From Verrucomicrobiia bacterium (lineage in GTDB: Bacteria; Verrucomicrobiota; Verrucomicrobiia; Limisphaerales; UBA1319): a stretch of 6,402 nucleotides of DNA. The stretch is from assembly GCA_017880715.1 (NCBI GenBank), contig JADGRT010000187.1:1-6402 (forward strand), read 5' to 3'. A program made the position numbers and the translations under genes. Below, one piece after another: positions 1 to 6,118 of the stretch. Below the pieces are notes generated by a model, which was not told the origin of the DNA, searched no databases, and saw nothing but the letters and a program-made list of their open reading frames with translations. Position 1 is the stretch's first letter; each line of letters opens with the position of its first letter.

Positions 1-71
1 TTCGCACCTTAGCAAATGGGATGAAACAGCGAAAGGGAATTCGGATCAGGTTGGGATGCTCTCACTTTTTT

Positions 72-169
72 CGTAGCATCCGGCGTGAGCCGGATCATTT
101 GTCTCCGACGAGCATTCGAAAAGCGGCGCCAGATTCGAGAGTTTGAGCCGACTCACGTCGGCTGCTACG
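72..169. repeat. Inverted pair of GTAG-type hairpin repeats (REP/BIME-like)
   Basis: Two 24-nt copies lie in opposite orientation at 73-96 and 145-168, with one matching base on each side. Each starts GTAGC on its outer end and folds into a perfect 7-bp stem with a 4-nt loop. The left stem is ATCCGGC / GCCGGAT (78-84, 89-95) with loop GTGA; the right stem is AGCCGAC / GTCGGCT (146-152, 157-163) with loop TCAC. When the right copy is reverse-complemented, the two differ at four positions, and these form two complete stem pairs, so no difference breaks a stem. The 46 nt between the copies (98-143) show nothing recognisable. GTAG at the foot of a hairpin is a known hallmark of REP elements processed by RAYT (Y1) transposases; assignment to that class is inference. 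The remaining upstream bases (1-71) hold no supported feature. Confidence 0.8.
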
Positions 170-242
170 TTATGGTAGCATGAGTCAAGGTGCGGGAACT
201 CCGTTTGGGTGTAGATTGATCGCGTCGAACCGATCCGTGACT

Positions 243-1100
243 ATGAAACGCAAAATGATACAAATCGACGAGGCGAAATGCGACGGGTGCGGTCTTTGCC
301 TGCCCAATTGCCCCGAAGGCGCCATCCAGCTCATCGATGGCAAGGCGCGGTTGATTAGCGATCTGTTCTGTGACGGTCTAGGCGCCTGCCTGGGGCATTG
401 TCCGCAGGGCGCCATCACGATCGAGGAACGCGAGGCTGAACCCTACAACGAGCGCCAGGTCATGGCCAACATCGTCAAGCAGGGCGCTCCGGTCATCCAC
501 GCCCATCTGCAACATCTCAAGGAGCATAACGAACTCGATTACCTGCGCGACGCCATGAATTATCTGAAAGAAAACCACCTCCAGATCGATTTGACAAATC
601 CCCAAGCCCCGGGCGCGGCGCCTTCGCAACCGCCCGAAGGCGGTTGTCCGGGATCGCGCCTGATGAGTTTCGCGCCCCGATCATCGGCCGCTTCAACCGA
701 TGACGCCGGTAAACGCGCCTCGCAATTGCGGCATTGGCCGATTCAATTGCATTTGATCTCTCCCCGCGCTCCGCACTACCAGGGCGCCGATCTGCTCCTG
801 GCTGCGGATTGCGTCCCGTTCGCCATGGGCGATTTCCACCGGGATTATCTCCAGGGTAAGGCTCTGGCCATTGCGTGCCCCAAACTCGATGAAGGCCAGG
901 ATGTCTATGTGGAAAAGCTGGCCGCTTTGGTGGACGAAGCCCGGATCAACACCCTCACGGTGATGATCATGCAGGTGCCTTGTTGCGGCGGACTGCTGCG
1001 ACTGGCCAAGGAAGCCGTGGCGCGCGCGCAACGCAAGGTCCCCATTAAGTGCATCGTCGTCAGCCTGCAAGGCGATGTCCTCAGCGAGGAATGGGTTTGA
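243..1100 (+). CDS. 4Fe-4S ferredoxin-domain protein with Cys-rich C-terminal domain
   Basis: A 285-residue soluble protein with no signal peptide or membrane segment, so probably a cytoplasmic electron-transfer protein. Residues 6-60 are a ferredoxin-type domain. The first cluster motif is complete (C13, C16, C19, C23, followed by PEGAI). The second is CDGLGACLGHCP, with C43, C49 and C53 but Leu at 46 where a ligand Cys is expected. Residues about 115-160 are a Pro/Ser/Ala-rich linker containing CPGSR (C135). The C-terminal domain (about 160-285) has C190, C212 and a PCCGG motif (C247, C248); the C-x34-CCG spacing recalls half of the CCG motif of HdrB-type proteins. I recognise the whole as a family of ferredoxin-like proteins common in anaerobes and facultative bacteria, but know no proven reaction or partner. 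The start at 243 is chosen because the longer reading from ATG 180 adds 21 residues of non-conserved sequence; ATG 255 is also possible. No clear Shine-Dalgarno is seen for any of the three. Confidence 0.88.
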   Translation: MKRKMIQIDEAKCDGCGLCLPNCPEGAIQLIDGKARLISDLFCDGLGACLGHCPQGAITIEEREAEPYNERQVMANIVKQGAPVIHAHLQHLKEHNELDYLRDAMNYLKENHLQIDLTNPQAPGAAPSQPPEGGCPGSRLMSFAPRSSAASTDDAGKRASQLRHWPIQLHLISPRAPHYQGADLLLAADCVPFAMGDFHRDYLQGKALAIACPKLDEGQDVYVEKLAALVDEARINTLTVMIMQVPCCGGLLRLAKEAVARAQRKVPIKCIVVSLQGDVLSEEWV

Positions 1101-1184
1101 ACGAGAAAAAGGTTTTTATAAGGAAGGCAGGCATCTAATCCAGGAGTGCGGCTGTGTCGTCCTCGACCAGCCGGCCATTGCCTG

Positions 1185-1335
1185 GTAGCGCAGGTTTCCA
1201 ACCTGCTGTATCGCCGACTTCCAGTCGGCTGGGCGGGCGAGGGAGCGAGCGCGTCCGAACCGCCCGGCGCCTCCTCCGTTCGCACGCTCAGCGGATTGGA
1301 AATCCGCGATACAGCAGACTGGAAGTCTGCGCTAC
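1185..1335. repeat. Two-hairpin GTAG inverted-pair repeat (BIME-like)
   Basis: Two 46-nt copies face each other at 1185-1230 and 1290-1335, separated by 59 G+C-rich nt. Each copy is GTAGC, a 7-bp hairpin, a 6-nt spacer TGTATC, then a second 7-bp hairpin. Left-copy stems are GCAGGTT / AACCTGC (1190-1196, 1200-1206) and GCCGACT / AGTCGGC (1213-1219, 1223-1229). Right-copy stems on the + strand are GCGGATT / AATCCGC (1291-1297, 1301-1307) and GCAGACT / AGTCTGC (1314-1320, 1324-1330). All four loops are TCC, or GGA on the opposite strand. GTAG and CTAC sit at the outer ends. Every difference between the copies is in a stem and is compensated: two pairs per hairpin, four pairs in all. GGGCGG (1231-1236) and CCGCCC (1260-1265) can also pair within the centre. 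Confidence 0.88.
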
Positions 1336-1375
1336 GGCGCGGGCGCATCCGTTCGCCAGATCCGTGTAAGGAGCA

Positions 1376-1394
1376 GGCGGCAGCTCCGCCCTAC
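1376..1394 (-). repeat. Solitary GTAG-foot hairpin
   Basis: On the minus strand this reads GTAG, then stem GGCGG, loop AGCTG, stem CCGCC. It has the same GTAG-then-hairpin layout as one arm of the paired elements, but has no inverted partner and no second hairpin nearby. It lies 41 nt after the paired element and 85 nt before the MoxR start codon. A 5-bp stem plus a 4-base foot could arise by chance in G+C-rich DNA, so the assignment rests mainly on its position and matching layout. Confidence 0.45.
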
Positions 1395-1479
1395 CTGGTT
1401 TCCTGCCTCCCTCATAAAACAATGGGCGCTTGTTTTGTGTTGAGAGCGCCTCTGTTTCCTGAAAAAGTCCCGGGGAATC

Positions 1480-2430
1480 ATGACCAGCACCAATGGCAAC
1501 TCGGCCCAGGAGGTTTTCCACAAAATCAGCCGCAACATCGAGAAGGTGATGCGCGGGCAGGCGGCTTCCATCCGCAAGCTGCTAGCGGCTTTTGCCAGTG
1601 GCGGCCACGTTCTGCTCGAGGATTATCCCGGCACGGGCAAAACCACCCTGGCCAAAGCACTGGCCAAATCCATCGACGCCCAATTCCGCCGTTTGCAGTT
1701 CACGCCTGACCTGTTGCCGTCGGATATTCTGGGCGTTTCCACGTTCGATCAGCGTGAGCAGACGTTTCGGTTTCACGAAGGCCCGGTATTCGCGAACATC
1801 CTGCTGGCCGACGAAATCAACCGTGCCTCGCCGCGCACCCAGTCGGCGCTGCTTGAAGCCATGGGCGAAGGCCAGGTGAGCGTGGACGGGTACCGCCGCG
1901 AATTGCCCGAGTTATTTTTCGTCATCGCCACGCAAAACCCCATCGAGTTTCGCGGCACGTATCCCCTGCCCGAGGCGCAAATGGACCGGTTCGCCCTGCA
2001 ATTCCAGCTCGGCTATGTGACGCCCGAGCTGGAAATGGGCATTCTCACCGACCAGGAAATAAAACATCCCATCGACGATTTGAAGGCCTGTGTATCGGCG
2101 GCAGAGATTACGGCCCTCAAACGCGCGGTCCGATCGGTTCGGGTGAACGAAGAGATGAAGCGATACATCGTCGATCTGGTGAACGCCACGCGGACGATGC
2201 CCGGGGTGCAGTTAGGGGCCAGCCCGCGCGCTTCTTTGACCCTGATGAAAGTGGCGCAGTCCCTGGCATTGTTTGACGGGCGTGAATTTGTCACGCCGGA
2301 ATCGGTGCAGGAACTCGCCATTCCGGTAATGGCCCACCGGCTGGTAATGGAGCCGCAGGCAAAATTCTCCGGGCAAACCGCCGAGGGCATCGTGCGCGAA
2401 GTGGTGCAAAAAGTCCATGTGCCAGCCTAA
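1480..2430 (+). CDS. MoxR-family AAA+ ATPase
   Basis: A 316-residue protein of the usual MoxR length. Walker A is DYPGTGKTT (residues 48-56, Lys54). Walker B is ILLADEINR (107-115, with Asp111-Glu112). Sensor 1 is in FVIATQNPIEFRG (147-159, Asn153), followed by PLPEAQMDRF with the candidate arginine finger Arg170. Sensor 2 is GASPRASL (246-253, Arg250) in the C-terminal helical lid. All catalytic motifs are intact, so it should hydrolyse ATP, probably as a cytoplasmic ring hexamer. MoxR proteins are believed to act as chaperones that remodel or mature client proteins with VWA-like folds; the DUF58 protein encoded 5 nt downstream is the likely client. It is the first gene of the trio. ATG 1480 is preceded only by GGGGA (1472-1476), closer than an ideal Shine-Dalgarno, but the N-terminus aligns well with the family (EVFHKISRNIEKVMRGQ). 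Confidence 0.96.
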   Translation: MTSTNGNSAQEVFHKISRNIEKVMRGQAASIRKLLAAFASGGHVLLEDYPGTGKTTLAKALAKSIDAQFRRLQFTPDLLPSDILGVSTFDQREQTFRFHEGPVFANILLADEINRASPRTQSALLEAMGEGQVSVDGYRRELPELFFVIATQNPIEFRGTYPLPEAQMDRFALQFQLGYVTPELEMGILTDQEIKHPIDDLKACVSAAEITALKRAVRSVRVNEEMKRYIVDLVNATRTMPGVQLGASPRASLTLMKVAQSLALFDGREFVTPESVQELAIPVMAHRLVMEPQAKFSGQTAEGIVREVVQKVHVPA

Positions 2431-2435
2431 AATCG

Positions 2436-3794
2436 ATGACTTTGTTCCAACGATACCTGTATCGAAACTACCAGACGATGGCATCGATCCGGCAGTGGCT
2501 GGAGCGACGCATCACCCCGGTGGGGGCTTTGGCTATTACCGGACTCGTGCTTACCGCGCTTCGCGGAGCGGACACCACCCTATCGGTGACTTACCAGGCG
2601 TTCGCCTTTTTAGCGATTCTGGTTCCCGTTGCCTGGGTCAGCCTCTGGTTTTTTCGGGGACGATTTTCCATTCAACGGCATTTGCCGCGCATCGGCTCCG
2701 CGGGAGTCCCCCTGGCCTACCAAATATCGATTGAAAACCTTACTCGACGGAATCAAAGCGGGCTGTCGATGTTCGAAAACCTGGCCGATAGGTTGCCCAC
2801 CCTCAAGGAGTTCGTGGAAAATCCCGAGCCAGGAGAAGAAAAACGCAACTGGCTGGACCGGCGTTATGGTTATTATCGGTGGCAATGGCTGGCTAATCGC
2901 AAGCGGCCTGCCCGAGTGGAAAGGACGCCGGTTCCACCCTTGCGACCGGGCGAACGGTTGCAGCTCAAAATGCAGTTGCTGCCGTTGCGACGCGGCGTGT
3001 TGCGGTTCGAGGGAACCACGATTGTCTGTCCGGATCCGTTTGGCCTTTTCCTTGCCTGGCAGCAGGCACCGGCAGCTCAAAGCGTCTTGATCCTGCCCAA
3101 ACGATATCCGTTGCCGCCCGTCGATCTGCCCGGCACGCGCAAGTACCAGCCACGCGGCGTTGCCCTGGCGTCTGCGGTGGGCGAATCGGAGGAGTTCATG
3201 TCCCTGCGCGACTACCGCCCTGGCGATCCGTTGCGCTCTATCCACTGGAAAAGTTTTGCCAAGCTGGGGAAACCGATCGTGAAAGAATTCCAGGACGAGT
3301 TTTTTGTCCGGTACGCCCTGATCCTGGATACCTTTTCCGGCGCGGATTTTAGCGATCGATTTGAAGAGGCGGTTTCAGTCGCGGCCTCGTTTGCCTGCAC
3401 CCTGCTGACCCAGGATTCGCTGCTCGATCTGCTGTTTGTCGGCCCGCAAGCGTTCTGTTTCACCGCGGGCCGTGGCGTAGCCCACACGGAACAAATGCTG
3501 GAAATCCTGGCATCGGTGAGGATCTGTCATGACCAGCCTTTTCAATCCCTGGCCCAACGGGTCCTCCATCACGCCAGCACGGTGAGCGGATGCATCTGCA
3601 TTTTTCTGGCCTGGGATCAGGAACGCCAGGACTTCATCCGCCAATTGAAGGCTCTGGACGTGCCCCTGCGCGTGCTGGTCATTACCGATCCGGGGGTGCC
3701 CTTGGATCCCGGCCCGCTCCGGGATCATCCGGAATGGTTCTGGCCGCTGGAAATGGGACGCATCGCCGAGGATCTTGCGGCTCATGGACAATAG
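2436..3794 (+). CDS. DUF58 domain-containing membrane protein
   Basis: A 452-residue protein. Two hydrophobic helices near the N-terminus (about 27-43 and 53-73) anchor it. A beta-rich region follows, including RRGVLRFEGTTIVCPDPFGL (185-204), a typical DUF58 lead-in. The DUF58 signature is clear: EEFMSLRDYRPGDPLRSIHW (252-271) followed by K272. After it, YALILDTFSG (293-302) starts a VWA-like fold, but the metal-site DxSxS is degenerate (Asp298, Phe300, Gly302), as is usual for DUF58. Residues about 126-165 form a charged, aromatic-rich segment (DRRYGYYRWQW) that looks like an insertion relative to shorter family members. The gene starts 5 nt after the MoxR stop with no Shine-Dalgarno, so translation is probably coupled; ATG 2478 (residue 15) is an alternative start. 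Probable role: membrane-attached partner of the MoxR ATPase. No enzymatic activity is known for the family. Confidence 0.94.
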   Translation: MTLFQRYLYRNYQTMASIRQWLERRITPVGALAITGLVLTALRGADTTLSVTYQAFAFLAILVPVAWVSLWFFRGRFSIQRHLPRIGSAGVPLAYQISIENLTRRNQSGLSMFENLADRLPTLKEFVENPEPGEEKRNWLDRRYGYYRWQWLANRKRPARVERTPVPPLRPGERLQLKMQLLPLRRGVLRFEGTTIVCPDPFGLFLAWQQAPAAQSVLILPKRYPLPPVDLPGTRKYQPRGVALASAVGESEEFMSLRDYRPGDPLRSIHWKSFAKLGKPIVKEFQDEFFVRYALILDTFSGADFSDRFEEAVSVAASFACTLLTQDSLLDLLFVGPQAFCFTAGRGVAHTEQMLEILASVRICHDQPFQSLAQRVLHHASTVSGCICIFLAWDQERQDFIRQLKALDVPLRVLVITDPGVPLDPGPLRDHPEWFWPLEMGRIAEDLAAHGQ

Positions 3795-3796
3795 GA
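3793..3796 (+). promoter_or_regulatory. Ribosome binding site overlapping DUF58 stop codon
   Basis: AGGA begins on the last two bases of the DUF58 TAG stop and ends 9 nt before ATG 3806, which is good Shine-Dalgarno spacing. It decides the start of the transglutaminase gene: the same frame is open back to ATG 3590, but that stretch overlaps DUF58 coding sequence in another frame. It is the clearest ribosome binding site in the window. Confidence 0.65.
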
Positions 3797-3805
3797 AGAC
3801 GAGAC

Positions 3806-5866
3806 ATGGACAACACGACCCGCAATACCCCTCCGCTCTTAATGGGCGCGGTGCTGGTGTTCTGGGGATGGCAAATCGGCTATCTCGTGCTGGGATTGTC
3901 GGCCGCCATCGTCCTGGAGGGCGGTCGCGCGCTACGCTGGCGATGGGAACTGGCCGAGGTGGATTATCGGCGCATCTGGGATTTATGTGTCATCGTCACC
4001 GGCATTCTGTTTCTTTTCTTCTACGGATCCGAAGACTGGACACGCACGGCCTTTACCTTCGCGAAATGGCTGCCCTTGGTTTTTCTGCCCATGGTCATGG
4101 CCCAATGGTTCGGCAGTCGCGAACGGGTTCCGTACGGCGTTTACTCCTGGCTGCTGCGCCGACAACAACGTCAACAAGCGCGCCTCGGCTATCCCGGCCA
4201 CGCATCGGCCCTTATCCGCGACGACCACCCGGAACGCGGTCTGAATTTCTCCTATCCATATTTTGCCTTGTGCCTGCTCGCGACCGCGTCGATTAACACG
4301 AAACAATCCTGGTTTTATGCCGGTTTCTGCTCGCTGTGCATTATGGCGCTGTGGCAGGTGCGGCCCCGACGGCTTCCCGTGTTGACCTGGGGACTCGCCG
4401 TGTCCGTGATGGTGGTGGCGGGTTACCACGGACACCGGCAACTCACATTCTTACAGGCCATGGCGGAACGGACTGTCAGCAAATGGATCACCAACCTGGG
4501 CCGGCGAGATCCAGATGCCAACGAAAGCCATACCTCCATGGGCCAGATTGGCAGGATCAAGCTGTCGGGCCGGGTTATATTGCGTCTCGAAACCGATGGA
4601 CCAACCGCTGCCCCCACCCTGCTCCGCGAGGCCAGCTATCAACTCCTTCGCAACACCACCTGGCGTGTCGCCCGCCGCGACTATGTGCCCGTCAATCCGG
4701 ATTCGGATACCAACGACTTCTGGACTCTGATCCCAAACCAGCCGACTCCATCCTCGGTCAAAATCGCGCGGTACCTGAACCGGGGCAACAACGTGCTGCC
4801 CCTGCCCGCGGGCACCGCCCAGATCGCAAATATGGCTTCGGCCACCATGGAATACAGCCCGCTGGGAGTCGTACGCGTGGATCAGGCGCCGCGCTTTGTC
4901 AACTACCGGGCGTATTATGGGCCGGGGGAACTGTTGGACAGTCCGCCCAAACCAGAAGACGATTTGCAGATTCCGGATGCGGAGAAGGCGGCCTTGGCTC
5001 AAATTGCCGATCGTTTGCAGCTCGAGGGCAAGTCGCCCAAAGAAATACTCGCGGCGATTCGCGGATTTTTCCAAAATGAATTCCAGTATTCCCTCTGGCA
5101 AAAACCGCCGGCCGAGAAAGGCAACGATTCCCTGACGCCGCTGGGACGGTTTCTGCTGAAAACCCGCTCCGGCCATTGCGAATTCTTTGCCTCGGCCACC
5201 GTGTTGCTGTTGCGCCAGGCCGGGCTGCCCGCCCGGTATGCGACCGGGTATGCCGTGGACGAGCGCGGGCGGGGCAATTCCTACGTCGTACGCGCGCGGC
5301 ATGCCCACGCCTGGTGCCTGGTGCATGTGAATGGCCGTTGGGAGGATTTTGACACCACGCCGGCGTCCTGGAACAACCTCGAAAACGAACAGGCCTCCCT
5401 TTTCGAATCCTTGACGGATTTCGGATCGTGGCTTTGGTACCAATTCAACCGGTGGCGCTATGGACAGTCCAATTTCAGGCAGTACCTGCCCTGGCTCCTC
5501 ATCCCGCTGGCGCTGCTGCTGGCCTGGCGAGTGATCCGACATAAACAGCGCGTGCAGCCGGCGATGGCCATCGAAGCCTCCGCCGATTCGCCGCGTCTGG
5601 GAATCGATTCCGAGTTCTATCTGATGGAGCGGCGGATCATCGAAATGGGCTTTCCGCGAAGTCCGGACGAAGCCTTGGGCGTGTGGCTGCCTCGGGTTGG
5701 GCCGGCCGCCGGCCTCGGCCGGGAAACGTGGGAACCGCTGCTTTTCCTGCACTACCGCTACCGCTTCGATCCGGCCGGCATTGCCCCCGCGGAACGACAG
5801 GAATTGCAACAGCGCGTGCAGGCCTGGCTGGAACGCAAGGAGGAGTCGGCGCCATCGCGATCGTAG
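3806..5866 (+). CDS. TgpA-like membrane transglutaminase (DUF3488/TGase core/DUF4129-like tail)
   Basis: A 686-residue membrane protein. The N-terminal third is hydrophobic, with helices at about 11-38 (one long or two short), 58-73, 84-101, 150-165, 168-184 and 191-207, matching the DUF3488 part of TgpA. Residues about 210-555 are soluble and contain the transglutaminase core: RSGHCEFFASA (454-464, catalytic Cys458), RARHAHAW (496-503, His501) and WEDFDTTP (512-519, Asp516). The Cys-His-Asp triad is complete, so it should be an active papain-fold transglutaminase or amidase/peptidase. One more helix (560-576) leads to a tail of about 110 residues with FYLMERRIIEMGFPRSPDEA, resembling DUF4129. 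In the family the TGase domain is exported; whether 11-38 counts as one or two helices decides this by eye, and I favour two. It is the last gene of the trio, 11 nt after DUF58. Its substrate is unknown; cell-wall or envelope proteins are a guess. Confidence 0.94.
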   Translation: MDNTTRNTPPLLMGAVLVFWGWQIGYLVLGLSAAIVLEGGRALRWRWELAEVDYRRIWDLCVIVTGILFLFFYGSEDWTRTAFTFAKWLPLVFLPMVMAQWFGSRERVPYGVYSWLLRRQQRQQARLGYPGHASALIRDDHPERGLNFSYPYFALCLLATASINTKQSWFYAGFCSLCIMALWQVRPRRLPVLTWGLAVSVMVVAGYHGHRQLTFLQAMAERTVSKWITNLGRRDPDANESHTSMGQIGRIKLSGRVILRLETDGPTAAPTLLREASYQLLRNTTWRVARRDYVPVNPDSDTNDFWTLIPNQPTPSSVKIARYLNRGNNVLPLPAGTAQIANMASATMEYSPLGVVRVDQAPRFVNYRAYYGPGELLDSPPKPEDDLQIPDAEKAALAQIADRLQLEGKSPKEILAAIRGFFQNEFQYSLWQKPPAEKGNDSLTPLGRFLLKTRSGHCEFFASATVLLLRQAGLPARYATGYAVDERGRGNSYVVRARHAHAWCLVHVNGRWEDFDTTPASWNNLENEQASLFESLTDFGSWLWYQFNRWRYGQSNFRQYLPWLLIPLALLLAWRVIRHKQRVQPAMAIEASADSPRLGIDSEFYLMERRIIEMGFPRSPDEALGVWLPRVGPAAGLGRETWEPLLFLHYRYRFDPAGIAPAERQELQQRVQAWLERKEESAPSRS

Positions 5867-5894
5867 CCTAATATTGTGGAGCGCCCGCGAGCCT

Positions 5895-6000
5895 GTAGGG
5901 CAGGCTTTCCAGCCTGCCGGTTCGCCAGACTTTCTAGTCCGGCGGGGGCGCGGACGACTGGAAAGTCGCCCGAACCGGCAGACAAGAATGTCTGCCCTAC
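5895..6000. repeat. Two-hairpin GTAG inverted-pair repeat, second copy of the class
   Basis: Two 49-nt copies face each other at 5895-5943 and 5952-6000 with only 8 nt between them. Each is GTAGG, a 7-bp hairpin, the spacer CGGTTC, and a second hairpin of up to 8 pairs. The outer hairpins are GCAGGCT / AGCCTGC (5900-5906, 5911-5917) and GCAGACA / TGTCTGC (5978-5984, 5989-5995), differing by two compensated pairs. The inner hairpins are at 5924-5943 (one A-C mismatch, 5927/5940) and 5952-5971 (one A-C mismatch, 5954/5969). Loops are TTCC or TTCT read from the GTAG strand. It has the same plan as the element at 1185-1335 but a different spacer and slightly longer loops, so it looks like a sister subfamily. 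It begins 28 nt after the transglutaminase stop codon. Confidence 0.88.
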
Positions 6001-6011
6001 GCTAAACACCT

Positions 6012-6065
6012 GCCCTCGTCCGCTCGAAGTTAAACGATGCGAACTCGCGGATGAGGGCATCCGCG
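6012..6065. repeat. Overlapping alternative hairpins
   Basis: Two structures share the bases 6047-6058. The first is a 12-bp stem, GCCCTCGTCCGC (6012-6023) with GCGGATGAGGGC (6047-6058), containing one G-T wobble. The second is a perfect 8-bp local hairpin, CGCGGATG / CATCCGCG (6046-6053, 6058-6065), with loop AGGG. They cannot form together. The local hairpin resembles the other small palindromes here, so the long pairing may simply reflect a degraded inverted second copy at 6012-6023. Confidence 0.6.
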
Positions 6066-6118
6066 CTCCCCCAATGTCGGCGCCCCGGAAAAACCTCTGC
6101 GCAGGGCTGCTTCAGGCA

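Larger units (their letters stand above)
1101..1479. other. Intergenic region, repeat-rich, no gene
   Basis: These 379 nt separate the iron-sulfur gene from the MoxR operon. Positions 1185-1335 are a two-hairpin inverted repeat and 1376-1394 a solitary related hairpin, each listed separately. Just after the upstream stop, AAAAAGGTTTTTAT (about 1105-1118) is an A/T-only dyad with too small a loop to call a terminator. The promoter of the operon should lie in 1395-1479, which includes a T-rich stretch near 1430-1442, but I cannot find a -35/-10 pair I would defend. Open frames crossing this region translate the repeats and are not genes. Confidence 0.75.

Noticed and set aside
1..146. Short open frames at the left edge, including one ending at TAG 74-76 and one from ATG 21 to TGA 144-146
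   Set aside because: Under 45 codons, no ribosome binding site, and both run into the palindromic repeat; no recognisable protein.
143..171. Promoter-like TTGAGC and TACGTT with 17-nt spacing inside the right repeat copy
   Set aside because: Only 4/6 and 3/6 matches to the sigma-70 consensus, and the bases are explained by the repeat.
216..229. Possible FNR-type site (TTGAT-N4-TCGAA) before the iron-sulfur gene
   Set aside because: Only one half-site matches; the second half is too different from ATCAA.
180..242. N-terminal extension of the iron-sulfur protein from ATG 180
   Set aside because: The added 21 residues look unlike a ferredoxin N-terminus, the ATG lies 11 nt from a repeat, and MKRKMIQIDEAKC from 243 gives a normal family start.
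1105..1118. AAAAAGGTTTTTAT as a terminator after the iron-sulfur gene
   Set aside because: No G+C stem and a 2-nt loop; it does not fit an intrinsic terminator.
905..1709. Several open frames of 70-190 codons on both strands between and across the iron-sulfur gene and MoxR
   Set aside because: They translate the 1185-1335 repeat (giving runs such as NLLYRRLPVG and NPRYSRLEVC) or are shadows of the real genes.
3590..3805. Extension of the transglutaminase to ATG 3590
   Set aside because: It would overlap DUF58 by about 200 nt in another frame with low-complexity Gly/Arg-rich sequence; ATG 3806 has a well-spaced AGGA and starts just before the first membrane helix.
4451..5809. Long minus-strand open frame (452 codons) opposite the transglutaminase
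   Set aside because: Shadow of a G+C-rich gene; the + strand frame carries the conserved domains and catalytic triad.
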